Shown piece by piece: positions 1-7,545 of a DNA stretch of 64,000 nt. Below the pieces are notes generated by a model. It was not told the origin of the DNA, ran no database searches, and was given only the letters and a program-made list of their open reading frames with translations. Positions within the stretch are counted from its first letter, which is position 1, and each line of letters begins with the position of its first letter. The DNA lies in the NCBI GenBank assembly GCA_041661865.1, contig JBAZTO010000014.1:4960-68959 (forward strand). The letters are read 5' to 3'. The stretch comes from JBAZTO01 sp041661865 (GTDB lineage Bacteria > Planctomycetota > Phycisphaerae > SM23-33). The translations under genes were made by a program, and so were the position numbers.

Positions 1-80
1 TACCAATCGGCGTCAAAGGCCGGAGGGATGCTGGACGCGCCCGCACCGATTTGAGTGGAAGATTGGCACGCACCCGTGCA
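1..80. other. window edge, no gene seen
   Basis: No coding region can be supported here. It lies downstream of the minus-strand gene ending at 81. A short inverted repeat (GCACG/CGTGC, about 66-79) could be part of a weak transcription stop but has no T tract. Confidence 0.4.
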
Positions 81-1286
81 TCAATGCGTTGAGGTCGCCC
101 CGGTCGAGCCATCCGACGGGATGATCTCCACCACCTTCAGCTTGATGCGGTTGGGCGTGATCTCGGTGATCTCCAGCTTCATGCCCCCAACGGTGAGCAG
201 GCGGTCGGCCAGGTTCTCGTTGGTGTAGCGGTACTCGGCGTCGATGTTGGCCACGCCGGCGGTGATATCGCGGAACCGCAAGGCCTGCATGCCGTCGAGT
301 TTCTCCGCCTGGGTCTTGAAGGTCTTCCACAGGCCGTAGTCCATGCCGGAGATGCTGAGCTGCACGGTGCGCGACACGTTGGCACGCTTGGCCCAGGCCT
401 GCACGACGGCTGAGAGGAGCGGAGAGGCTGAGTCTTCCGCCAGCTTGGACAAGGCCTTTTCCTCGCCGCCGCCCATCTGCAAGGTCGTGATGGTCACGGG
501 GCCGAAACTCTTGACCACCAGCACGCGGGCCGAGTCGGTCTGAACCACGCGGACATTAAGGGTCGCGGTGAACTGGTGCATCTGCTGGCCGCCGACATTG
601 AGCGTCTTGCCGAATCTCGCCGTCGCCCGGCCGACAACCACCACGTCGGCCTTGAAACGCGCGCCCAGGGCCGCCACCTCGTTGGTGTCGTCCTTGAGGG
701 CCGCCAGCAGCACGTCGCGCTTGGTGATGTCGGCGGAGGCCTCGCGGTCCATCAGCATCAGGCCCTTTTGGAGGAAAAAGTCCTCGATCTTGCCCTGGAC
801 CGTCCCGTTCCGATCGGTCTCATACGCGGGGGCGGTGGCCGCCCAGTGAATCGCCTCGGCGATGGCGACGATGACGCGGGGGTTGTTCTCCTGGTTGACC
901 GTGTGGGCGATGGAGGCCCAGTTTTCCTCGAACTTCTGCGTGGAGACGCGGGCCTGCACGGTCACGTAGGTCATCCCGTCGGCCACCCAGGTCTTGAGAA
1001 CTTTGTGCTCCTGCACGTAGCCCACCGCGTCGGCGAAGACCTTGTCGTAGACGCCCTGGTAGTTTTCCGTCGTCGAGCGGGCCTTGAGGAACACGCCGCA
1101 TGCCTGTTCGACCGCCTGGCGGAGCGCCCTGGCGATGGCCTCGTCGCGGGCGTTCTGGTCGCTGCCGGGGGCCTGGGCCGTGACCGTCTGCCATCGCGTG
1201 ACCGCCGGCTGGATGTTCTGGGCGGAGGCCAGGCTCCATGAGGCCAACAATGCAGCCACGGTAATCAGGTGTGCGCGAGCGATCAT
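81..1286 (-). CDS. secreted FlgT-like protein (paralogue A)
   Basis: About 401 residues, last gene of a minus-strand envelope operon. I start it at the ATG at 1286 (MIARAH...), eight bases behind AGAGGA; a longer reading to 1310 lacks a ribosome site. Residues 1-22 are a Sec signal peptide ending at ASA. Residues about 40-125 resemble the FlgT N-terminal/LPP20 fold (a helix rich in DEAIARALRQAVEQ, then beta strands). The middle part (about 130-290) resembles the CsgG/TolB-N-like alpha/beta domain of FlgT, and a further alpha/beta domain closes the protein. It is a clear paralogue of the next gene (1434-2603), with the same domain order and spacing. In Vibrio, FlgT sits in the flagellar H ring, but no flagellar gene is visible here. 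A periplasmic or outer-membrane scaffold role is inference. Confidence 0.75.
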   Translation of the reverse strand: MIARAHLITVAALLASWSLASAQNIQPAVTRWQTVTAQAPGSDQNARDEAIARALRQAVEQACGVFLKARSTTENYQGVYDKVFADAVGYVQEHKVLKTWVADGMTYVTVQARVSTQKFEENWASIAHTVNQENNPRVIVAIAEAIHWAATAPAYETDRNGTVQGKIEDFFLQKGLMLMDREASADITKRDVLLAALKDDTNEVAALGARFKADVVVVGRATARFGKTLNVGGQQMHQFTATLNVRVVQTDSARVLVVKSFGPVTITTLQMGGGEEKALSKLAEDSASPLLSAVVQAWAKRANVSRTVQLSISGMDYGLWKTFKTQAEKLDGMQALRFRDITAGVANIDAEYRYTNENLADRLLTVGGMKLEITEITPNRIKLKVVEIIPSDGSTGATSTH

Positions 1287-1315
1287 GATTTGTTCCTCTC
1301 CGGCGACCATTCAAG

Positions 1316-1345
1316 CCCCCGGCGATGCCGGGGGATGCCTTTTTT
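1316..1345. other. GC-rich hairpin with adjacent T run
   Basis: CCCCCGGC-GAT-GCCGGGGG is a perfect stem, followed on the plus strand by ATGCC and six T. Read on the plus strand it looks like an intrinsic terminator, but no plus-strand gene ends here. On the minus strand it lies in the leader of the gene starting at 1286, where it may attenuate transcription or set the end of the mRNA for paralogue B. Confidence 0.4.
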
Positions 1346-1433
1346 ATGCGCCAAGCCCAAGCCAATGGGCCCGGGCCGGCGCCTGGGGTCTTAACGTCTC
1401 AGTTGACAGGCAACTCTGCCCTGCAATACGTGG

Positions 1434-2603
1434 TTAATTACCTGCGGTGAACTTGGCCTTGATCACGTTTCCCGACACGTCGGTGATGTTGAGGTTGGGC
1501 AAGGCCTGGGCGATTCGCTCGGCCAGGACTTCCGCCGTCGAATCGGCCTGGATGGAGCACTCCGCCACATTGTTGTGGAACTGGGCGTTGACGTCCGAGA
1601 CGCCCTTGACCGCCTTGAGCGAATCCTTCAGCTTCCGCATGTCGCCGAAGCTGACCCCATCCACCTCAAGCTGCACCTCGCCCCGGCCCGACAGCACGTC
1701 CATCCAGAACCGCAGGATGTCGTTGGTCACGCGGGGAGCCAGGTCCTGGGCCTGCGCATCCAGCGCCTGCTTGGCCGCCGAACGCCAGACCTGCTGCACG
1801 CCGCGCGTCGCGGCGCCGGGAATGCTGGAAAGCAACTGCGCGGTGTCTGACCGGTAGCACTTGATATTGGCCTCGGCCTCGTAGGTGTACAGAAGCACGC
1901 CGTTGACTTGCTTCTGCACGCCGGCGGCGGCGTGGGCTGAACCCGTGATGAACACTTGTGCGCCGAACCGCTTGGCGATGGCCTGAACTTTGCCCGGGCT
2001 GTCCTCAGCCACGGCGGCCTGGAGATCCTTCTTGTCGATTTCCTTGAGCTGATTTCTGTCCACCAGCAGGAAACCGCTCTCCAGCAGGCGGTTCTCGATG
2101 CGGCTCTGGACGGTGGAATCCTCCACCACCTCATCGCCGATCTTCTCGGAGATGAAGACCATGATCTTGGGCCGGCCCATCTGCTGGAGCAGGTTGGTCA
2201 CCACGCCCCAGGTGTCCTCGATGCCCTTGATCGAGACGACCGCCTTGATCTTGACCTCCCACAGGCCGTCTTCCACTTCCTTGCCCGAGAGGACCTCGAA
2301 GCTCTGTACGAAGCCGGCGGAGCGGGCCAGGACCGTGTCGCGAACCAGGGCGAAATCCTTGGTCTGGCTCTGGGAGTAGATGTAGGTGCCGGCGCCATTC
2401 TCCACGGCCTTGCGCTGGGCGTCGCGGACGGCTTCGTCCTTGTCGCCGCCCTGACCCGTCACGGTCACCTCGACCAGATTGTCGCCTTTCTGGACGACCT
2501 TGGCGTCGCCCAGCTTGCCCGCGGAGGGCTGGGCCGGGGCCAGGCTCAACAGGCAAAGGATTGTCACACAATACGCCACGACCTGCACGGTGCGATTTCG
2601 CAT
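1434..2603 (-). CDS. secreted FlgT-like protein (paralogue B)
   Basis: 389 residues with a signal peptide (1-24, ending SLAPA). GAGGA lies nine bases before the ATG. Residues about 45-130 contain the same helix-plus-strand module as paralogue A (DEAVRDAQRKAVENGAG, then GLWEVKIKAVVSIKG). The central domain (IMVFISEKIGDEV..., FITGSAHA) resembles the FlgT middle domain, which is CsgG/TolB-N-like. The C-terminal domain has VQLEVDGVSFGDMRKLKDSL and matches a stretch of A (VQLSISGMDYGLWKTFKTQA). The tandem pair probably arose by duplication. The function is unknown; export and assembly with the CsgG-like and LPP20-like proteins upstream is the likely context. Confidence 0.75.
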   Translation of the reverse strand: MRNRTVQVVAYCVTILCLLSLAPAQPSAGKLGDAKVVQKGDNLVEVTVTGQGGDKDEAVRDAQRKAVENGAGTYIYSQSQTKDFALVRDTVLARSAGFVQSFEVLSGKEVEDGLWEVKIKAVVSIKGIEDTWGVVTNLLQQMGRPKIMVFISEKIGDEVVEDSTVQSRIENRLLESGFLLVDRNQLKEIDKKDLQAAVAEDSPGKVQAIAKRFGAQVFITGSAHAAAGVQKQVNGVLLYTYEAEANIKCYRSDTAQLLSSIPGAATRGVQQVWRSAAKQALDAQAQDLAPRVTNDILRFWMDVLSGRGEVQLEVDGVSFGDMRKLKDSLKAVKGVSDVNAQFHNNVAECSIQADSTAEVLAERIAQALPNLNITDVSGNVIKAKFTAGN

Positions 2604-2686
2604 GGGCTGCTTCCTCTATCGCGTATTCCCTGCCGCCGCCCAGGCCATGCAGCGGTGGCCTCGACGGCGGCTTCTGGATTCCAAAC

Positions 2687-2836
2687 CTACTCTACGATCG
2701 TGTCCTGGCTGACCACGTGCTTCTCGACATGCTCTTCGTGGTGAGTGCGGACCTCGTTCTTCTCACAGCCGGCCAGCAGCATGCAACCGACGAGGGCGAC
2801 CACGACCAGCAACATCGATACGGATTTCTTCAACAT
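2687..2836 (-). CDS. 49-residue lipoprotein
   Basis: A small gene below usual length cut-offs. ATG at 2836 is preceded by GAGGA six bases away, and the stop is TAG at 2689-2687. The peptide begins MLKKSVSMLLVVVALVGC and carries a second candidate lipobox, LLAGC, six residues later, so the mature lipoprotein starts at Cys18 or Cys24. The rest is a short tail rich in His, Glu and Val (EVRTHHEEHVEKHVV). It sits between the triple-LPP20 gene and FlgT-like paralogue B in the same operon. No domain is recognised. The position suggests a small outer-membrane accessory of the CsgG/LPP20/FlgT-like set. Confidence 0.7.
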   Translation of the reverse strand: MLKKSVSMLLVVVALVGCMLLAGCEKNEVRTHHEEHVEKHVVSQDTIVE

Positions 2837-2875
2837 GTGCGTTCCTCTTGCCAATGCTCGAATCTCAATCGGCGC

Positions 2876-4258
2876 TTACCGGGTGCCCTGGACGGTGACC
2901 TGGCCCCGCCAGGAAACGATCATGTCCCACAGCGGCTTGAGTTCGATTTCCACGGTCGCCTCGGCCGTGCCGTCGGGCAGCAGCTTCTGCGAACCATCGA
3001 CCACCTTGCCGCCCTGCTGGAAGGCCAGCATGCGGGTCTCGATCTGGTCGCTCTCGGCAACGAAATCGCGAACGGAGGTGCTGGAGTTGATCATCAGGCC
3101 GTTGATCTGCTCGGCCAGTTTCCGGCGGGCGTCCAGTTCGGCGGCGCGGAAGGCCATCAGCTTGGCCTGGGCGGGATTCTCGGACTTGTCATCCAGGGCC
3201 GACTGTCCGGTGGCCTTGATCGTCTCGGTTGCCCAGGGCGGAACCTGGCCGGCCATCGTCATCGCGGCCGTCACCTGCGGCGGCGGATTGTTGAGATACT
3301 GCTCGGGAGGCACGCCCGTGCCGGTTTCCTTGATGATCGTGTTCTGCACGGTCATCATGGCCTCTTCGTAGGTGGTCAGGCGGGCCTTGTCACCCTTATA
3401 GTGGACGTCGGCCCACTTCTTGAGTTCCACGAAGACGCTCTGGAGCGTCACTTCCATCTCCACCTCGACGATCAACTCGTCGTTGTGGTAGCGGACGCCC
3501 ACTTCGCGCGCCCCGACCAGGAAGGTCCGCATGTCCACGTTGATCTCGTCACTCTGGGCGACGAAGTCCTGCACGGTGGTATCGGAGGTGATGACGACAC
3601 CCTTGATGCGCTCCGCCAGGCGCCGCATTCCATCGACGCGGGCGGCACGCTCGGCCATCAGCCGGCCGCGCGGCGTGCAATAGGTCTTCCAGAACTCCCT
3701 CGCCGCGGGGCTCATCCTGGAGGAGACTTCCGTCGAGCCGGGCGTCGTGCGGATCAATTCGGGTTCCTCTCGCGGGGCGCCCTGGCCGGTCTCCTGGAGG
3801 ATTTTCACGTCATTGGTGACGGTCATTTTCTCGAAGTCTTCGACCTTGAACTTGTTGCCCTTGTAGTACTCGTTGCGCCATTTCTTGAGTTCCACGATGA
3901 TGGTCTCAAGAGGCACTTCCAGGGTCACTTCGCAGGTGCCGTCTTCCATGTACTTGGGCTTGCCGGCTTCTCGGCAGCCCAGCAGGAAGGCGGTCATGGA
4001 GGTCTTGATCTGGTCGGACTCGGCCACGAAGTCCTTGACATAGGTCTCGGAGGTGATGTGCAGGCCCCGGATACGTTCGGCCAGCTTCCGCATGGCATCG
4101 GCGCGGGCCGCGCGGGCGGCCAGCAGCTTGTTCTGGGCCTCCCTCTGCTTGACCAGCGCGTCCGAGGGCGGCGGCGGCGGAACGGGTTGGGCCAACAGTG
4201 AACTTGCCAGGCAGGCTACCACGGCCGAGGCCAACAACGATTTCCATAGATTGCGCAT
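2876..4258 (-). CDS. secreted protein with three LPP20-like repeats
   Basis: 460 residues from ATG 4258, behind GAAAGGAAGA; an upstream in-frame ATG at 4324 has no ribosome site. The signal region MRNLWKSLLASAVVACLASS has either a type I cleavage after SLLA or a lipobox-like VVAC. Three copies of an LPP20/FlgP-like module are visible at about 46-128, 200-282 and 368-450. Each starts with a helix (ARADAMRKLAERIRG, ERAARVDGMRRLAERIKG, RAAELDARRKLAEQING), then a conserved (D)FVA.SD.I stretch, then two strands ending in ELKKW or IVSW. The linkers after copies 1 and 2 are also related (YYKGNK... and HYKGDK...), so the duplicated unit is about 155 residues. LPP20/FlgP proteins are normally single-domain outer-membrane lipoproteins. 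Confidence 0.8.
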   Translation of the reverse strand: MRNLWKSLLASAVVACLASSLLAQPVPPPPPSDALVKQREAQNKLLAARAARADAMRKLAERIRGLHITSETYVKDFVAESDQIKTSMTAFLLGCREAGKPKYMEDGTCEVTLEVPLETIIVELKKWRNEYYKGNKFKVEDFEKMTVTNDVKILQETGQGAPREEPELIRTTPGSTEVSSRMSPAAREFWKTYCTPRGRLMAERAARVDGMRRLAERIKGVVITSDTTVQDFVAQSDEINVDMRTFLVGAREVGVRYHNDELIVEVEMEVTLQSVFVELKKWADVHYKGDKARLTTYEEAMMTVQNTIIKETGTGVPPEQYLNNPPPQVTAAMTMAGQVPPWATETIKATGQSALDDKSENPAQAKLMAFRAAELDARRKLAEQINGLMINSSTSVRDFVAESDQIETRMLAFQQGGKVVDGSQKLLPDGTAEATVEIELKPLWDMIVSWRGQVTVQGTR

Positions 4259-4320
4259 AAAGTCTTCCTTTCTTTCAGGCCCGCATCCGCGGGGTATCGC
4301 GGGAAGGGGTCGCTGAGGTT

Positions 4321-5433
4321 TCATTCCCCGCTGTCGGGGGATTCTTCTTTGGCTTTGACCTTGGACATCTTGGGCTTGTCGCCCTTTTCGATCGGATCAT
4401 CGGCGACCGTGGCCTGGTCGGCCCCGCCGTTGGCCGCTTCGGCACGCACGCGGCGGCGAGCCTGGATGCAACGAGCGTCCTGCTTGAGCTTGAAGGCCCG
4501 GGTGTAGTATTCCTCGGCCTTTCCGAATTTCCCGGTCACTTCATACATCAGCCCGGCGTTGAAGCAGGCCCCGGCATCATCGGGCTTGGCCTCGATGGCC
4601 TGGAGATAAAGATCCAGAGCCTCGGCATACTCGCCTTCCTTGGCCAGCGTGTTGCCCGTCGTCACCAGCTTGCTCTTGCCCTTCTGGAGCGGCTCATCGA
4701 TGACCACCTTGTGCGGGCTGATCCGCGAGATGAACTCGAAGACGCATTTCTCGATCAGGCCGTTGACGACCTGGTCGGCGGCAGGCAGCTTGTCGCCGCC
4801 CATGCCGATCATCGAGGTCATTTTCTCGATCCCGCCGCCCTTCTTGCCGTCCTTCTCGGAGTCAAACTCGCGCGTCACCGACACGGTCGTCAGCGTCTTG
4901 CTCGTCTGAATGTCGTCCATGGTGAAGTTCACCGCGACCATGCAGTATCGCTTGGTGTAGGGAACGGTCTTGGTGGTCCGGTTGATGAGGTCCGGAACCT
5001 GTTTCGTGGCGTGCTCGTCGCGGGTGACCACGTGGAGGCTGCCATAGATCATGGCGTCGACGTTGGCCAGTTTGCCCACTTTGCCGGCGGTGGAGGTGTC
5101 GGAGATGGCCAGTTGGAGGTCGCGCTCGTCCATGATGGCCTTGAGACGCTTGCGATCGACCAGTTGATATCGATCATACGTGCGGTTGGCCTGCTCCAGC
5201 GAGTCGGCCAGCTTGTCCGAGGCAATGTCACCCCAGCGGCGGTCCTCGTCGGTCTGGCCGCCGAACTCGGCGATGGCCAGTTTCCTGATGGAAGCGGGAA
5301 TCTCGTAGGCGGCCGGGCGGTCGTACTGCAACTGGACAGGCTTGTCGCCTTCCCCGCACCCGGCCAACGCAGCCACCGACAGTCCAAGCCCCAGCACGAT
5401 CAGCGGTCTCATGCGACTGGATACCTTCATCAT
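4321..5433 (-). CDS. CsgG-like lipoprotein with C-terminal TPR
   Basis: About 370 residues. GGAG precedes two adjacent ATGs (5433, 5430), and the second has the better spacing. A signal peptide with lipobox ALAGC (Cys about 26) makes this a lipoprotein. Residues about 45-260 look like a CsgG/TolB-N-like domain (KLAIAEFGGQTDEDRRWGD, YQLVDRKRLKAIMDERDLQL, VDAMIYGSLHV, VNFTMDDIQTSKTL). Residues about 270-340 form two TPR-like helices (GNTLAKEGEYAEALDLYLQA, FNAGLMYEVTGKFGKAEEYY). The C-terminus is charged. It is the first gene of the operon running to 81. CsgG is the outer-membrane pore for curli subunits; this protein is longer because of the TPR tail. Whether it forms a pore is not known. Confidence 0.8.
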   Translation of the reverse strand: MMKVSSRMRPLIVLGLGLSVAALAGCGEGDKPVQLQYDRPAAYEIPASIRKLAIAEFGGQTDEDRRWGDIASDKLADSLEQANRTYDRYQLVDRKRLKAIMDERDLQLAISDTSTAGKVGKLANVDAMIYGSLHVVTRDEHATKQVPDLINRTTKTVPYTKRYCMVAVNFTMDDIQTSKTLTTVSVTREFDSEKDGKKGGGIEKMTSMIGMGGDKLPAADQVVNGLIEKCVFEFISRISPHKVVIDEPLQKGKSKLVTTGNTLAKEGEYAEALDLYLQAIEAKPDDAGACFNAGLMYEVTGKFGKAEEYYTRAFKLKQDARCIQARRRVRAEAANGGADQATVADDPIEKGDKPKMSKVKAKEESPDSGE

Positions 5434-5775
5434 TCTTCTCCACGCAGTCGATGTGAAAAGGTCGCGGGTGGCCCCGAGACCCTCAAACCCGGGTCGCTAT
5501 ATCTTAGGCAGGGTATAATCACCCCCCCGAGATCCTGCAAGAAAAATCCAGCGCATCCCGAAGGCGCCCATCCTTCACAACCTGCGTTGGAGAATCCTAT
5601 TGCCGCCATCGCCGCTCCTGCCCGGACGCCACCGGCGTCCATTGACTGGAATGTGGAAGGCGGGCCGGAATGGTTACAGGCCAACTTTGGGAACTTGCGG
5701 CGACTGGATCGGTCCGGTCGGGCCGCGTGTGCATGGGACGGCCAAGCCGCCTACCCGATTGATCGGCAGCGACGG
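5434..5775. other. intergenic region with weak promoter for the CsgG-like operon
   Basis: 342 bases with no supported gene. On the minus strand a possible promoter is TTGCAG (5540-5535), 17 bases, TATACC (5517-5512), which would give a leader of about 70 bases for the CsgG-like gene; both boxes are poor matches. The plus-strand TATAAT at 5514 has no gene to serve. Confidence 0.35.
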
Positions 5776-6291
5776 CTACTTCTGCTCGGGGGCCTGGGTC
5801 TTGGCCTCTTCGCCGGTGCCGCGGATGGCCCAGCGGGCAAACCGCATGCGGACGTTGTTGGTCTCGTCAACCTTCACGAGCACTTCATCGTCGCGCACCT
5901 CGATGATCGTTCCGACGATCCCGCCGATGGAGGTGACCTTGTCGCCCTTCTTGAGCGACGAGAGCATCTGCTGGCGTTTCTGTTCCTGCTTCTTGCGGCT
6001 GCGGCTGGACCAGACGAACAGGATGACCAGCATGCCCATCAGGACGAACAGCATGGTCTGGTCGCCGCCGAACATGCCCTTGGGCTTGGCGGCGCCCTCG
6101 GGGCCCGCGGGGCCTGTCGTGGCGGTCTGGCTGAGCGTTCCGCCGGGGGCGGCAGCGGGAGTGGACGGGGCGGGCTTGAGTTCCTCGCCCATCGGAGCGA
6201 CGGCGGGCTGGGTCGTCTGGGCCCAGGCGGGCAGGGCTGCCAGGGCCACGGCGGCCGCCAGTACCACGGCGATTGTCTTGGCAAGACGCAT
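5776..6291 (-). CDS. yajC: preprotein translocase subunit YajC
   Basis: 171 residues from ATG 6291, behind AAGGAAACTT. YajC is the small accessory membrane protein of the SecDF complex. The segment MLFVLMGMLVILFVW (about residues 85-99) followed by SRSRKKQEQKRQQMLSSLKK and then GDKVTSIGGIVGTI is the standard YajC layout. This copy is longer than usual because an N-terminal cleavable signal-like segment (1-25) and a Pro/Ala-rich spacer of about 55 residues precede the core; such extended forms are known in planctomycetes. No secD/secF follows in the window. A promoter is proposed just upstream. Confidence 0.93.
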   Translation of the reverse strand: MRLAKTIAVVLAAAVALAALPAWAQTTQPAVAPMGEELKPAPSTPAAAPGGTLSQTATTGPAGPEGAAKPKGMFGGDQTMLFVLMGMLVILFVWSSRSRKKQEQKRQQMLSSLKKGDKVTSIGGIVGTIIEVRDDEVLVKVDETNNVRMRFARWAIRGTGEEAKTQAPEQK

Positions 6292-6731
6292 AAGTTTCCT
6301 TTCAATCTTGTTTGAGCGGTTGAACGTCATTGAACGAGCCGGGATTGTGCCCCATTATCACCGCCTCGTCAACCCTAAAGGCTGGCGTGACTCCGCAACA
6401 CCCGCAAATCCCGTCGCACACGAGATGATTCCACCATTGCGGATTCTCGCGCGTTTGCCTGTTGCTCGCGTTTGAGCGCGTCCGCCCGGCCGGCCACAAT
6501 GTTTTCTTCCATATATTTCCTCTCATATTTGCCCGCCGCGAATGTGAATCGTACCGTCCAATTGTAACAGGCGTTCAATCAAGTGAGGCGCGGAGCGGGC
6601 CGTCACGGGACGGGCGTTTCCGCAAGAATAAGGTCCATTTGAAACAAAGGCTCGATAAACACGAGGCGCGGATCAGACTGTCGCAAGCGACGGCTTCCGC
6701 AAGACCACACGATCCTGAGGAGGAAACACAC
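6292..6731. other. divergent intergenic region yajC / PEP-CTERM gene
   Basis: 440 bases between divergent genes. It holds the proposed yajC promoter (6344-6372). The rest (6380-6720) has short open frames without ribosome sites that I do not support. It ends in the strong ribosome site of the gene starting at 6732. Confidence 0.5.
6344..6372 (-). promoter_or_regulatory. predicted sigma-70 promoter of yajC
   Basis: TTGACG (6372-6367), 17-base spacer, CACAAT (6349-6344) on the minus strand. The transcript would start near 6337, about 46 bases before the yajC ATG. Confidence 0.5.
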
Positions 6732-7391
6732 GTGGCCAATACTATCACCAAAACCGCATCGATTCTGACCGCCGCAATCCTTTCTTGCGTCCTTTCTCTC
6801 GTCGCTCCGGCCGGGGCTTCCATCGTGGCCGGCGACCAGGTCTCCCTCAATAACTATGACTTCAACAACGGCGGCTCCATGACCGCCTACCCCTTCGGCC
6901 CGGGTAGCTGGCAACCCTTCAAGACCTTCTGCGCTCAGCTCGACCAAAACTTGTATCTCGGCACCCCCTACAATGTCGATGCCCTGGCCTTCTCCAACGA
7001 CAGCATCGTTCCCCGGACCCTCACGGAGCACACGGCCTGGCTGTACACGGCCTTCCTGGACGACACCTTGCCGAACTACGTTGCCGATGTCGCGCACGAG
7101 GCGGCTGTGCAGTACGGCGTCTGGCGATCCATGGGCTATAGCGACACCGATATGGTCAACCACGGCGCGGGGTTTTATCTCAACGCCGGCGGCGCGAAGG
7201 ACAGATACTTCGCCTACGGCTGGGACCAGACGCCCTCGACTTGGTCGGGCCTGGGCAACGTGCGGGTGGCCGTCCTGAAGAACCCCTCCAATGGCTCGAT
7301 GGCCCAGGACATTCTCGTGCAGGTGCCCGAGCCGGCCACGATGAGCCTGCTGGTTATGGGCGGCCTAGCCCTGCTGGCACGGCGCAAATAG
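6732..7391 (+). CDS. PEP-CTERM sorted exported protein
   Basis: 219 residues from GTG 6732, chosen because GAGGAGGAAAC lies directly upstream and the signal peptide (TKTASILTAAILSCVLSLVAPAGA) starts there; an in-frame extension to 6462 is not supported. The C-terminus VPEPATMSLLVMGGLALLARRK is a full PEP-CTERM signal (motif, membrane helix, basic end), processed by an exosortase in other bacteria. The middle has one early Cys (FKTFCAQLDQN) and a later helix with Gln (HEAAVQYGVWRSMGY), a pattern reminiscent of Cys-Gln thioester-type PEP-CTERM proteins. That is inference. No exosortase gene lies in the window. Confidence 0.85.
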   Translation: MANTITKTASILTAAILSCVLSLVAPAGASIVAGDQVSLNNYDFNNGGSMTAYPFGPGSWQPFKTFCAQLDQNLYLGTPYNVDALAFSNDSIVPRTLTEHTAWLYTAFLDDTLPNYVADVAHEAAVQYGVWRSMGYSDTDMVNHGAGFYLNAGGAKDRYFAYGWDQTPSTWSGLGNVRVAVLKNPSNGSMAQDILVQVPEPATMSLLVMGGLALLARRK

Positions 7392-7414
7392 GCACACCCC
7401 TCTCCGAACACGCA

Positions 7415-7450
7415 ACGGGCGATCCATCGCGGGTCGCCCGTTTTCTTTTC
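7415..7450 (+). terminator. intrinsic terminator after the PEP-CTERM gene
   Basis: ACGGGCGA and TCGCCCGT form an 8-bp stem (7415-7422 with 7434-7441), followed by TTTCTTTT. Confidence 0.8.
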
Positions 7451-7490
7451 GTCGTGAACGGAGTCCGGCATTCCCGGCACGGCGCATGAC

Positions 7491-7522
7491 AAAGGGCCCG
7501 TGGCAATCGCCAGGGGCCCTTC
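7491..7522 (-). terminator. probable terminator of hcp
   Basis: On the minus strand AAGGGCCC and GGGCCCTTT pair around a 13-base loop, 24 bases past the hcp stop. The T stretch is short, so efficiency is uncertain. Confidence 0.6.
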
Positions 7523-7545
7523 GCACAAGTAGCGCCCGAGACGTA

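Noticed and set aside
63..79. Sigma-54-like TGGCACG...GTGC
   Set aside because: The GG to GC spacing is one base too long and no gene follows in the right direction.
1316..1345. Plus-strand intrinsic terminator
   Set aside because: No plus-strand gene ends here; kept only as a hairpin.
2561..4201. Long plus-strand open frame (546 codons) opposite the LPP20 gene
   Set aside because: It is the antisense shadow of a GC-rich gene; His/Gly/Leu/Asp-rich composition, no ribosome site, no motif.
6302..6578. Short minus-strand frames between yajC and the PEP-CTERM gene
   Set aside because: No ribosome sites, odd composition, and they overlap the proposed yajC promoter.
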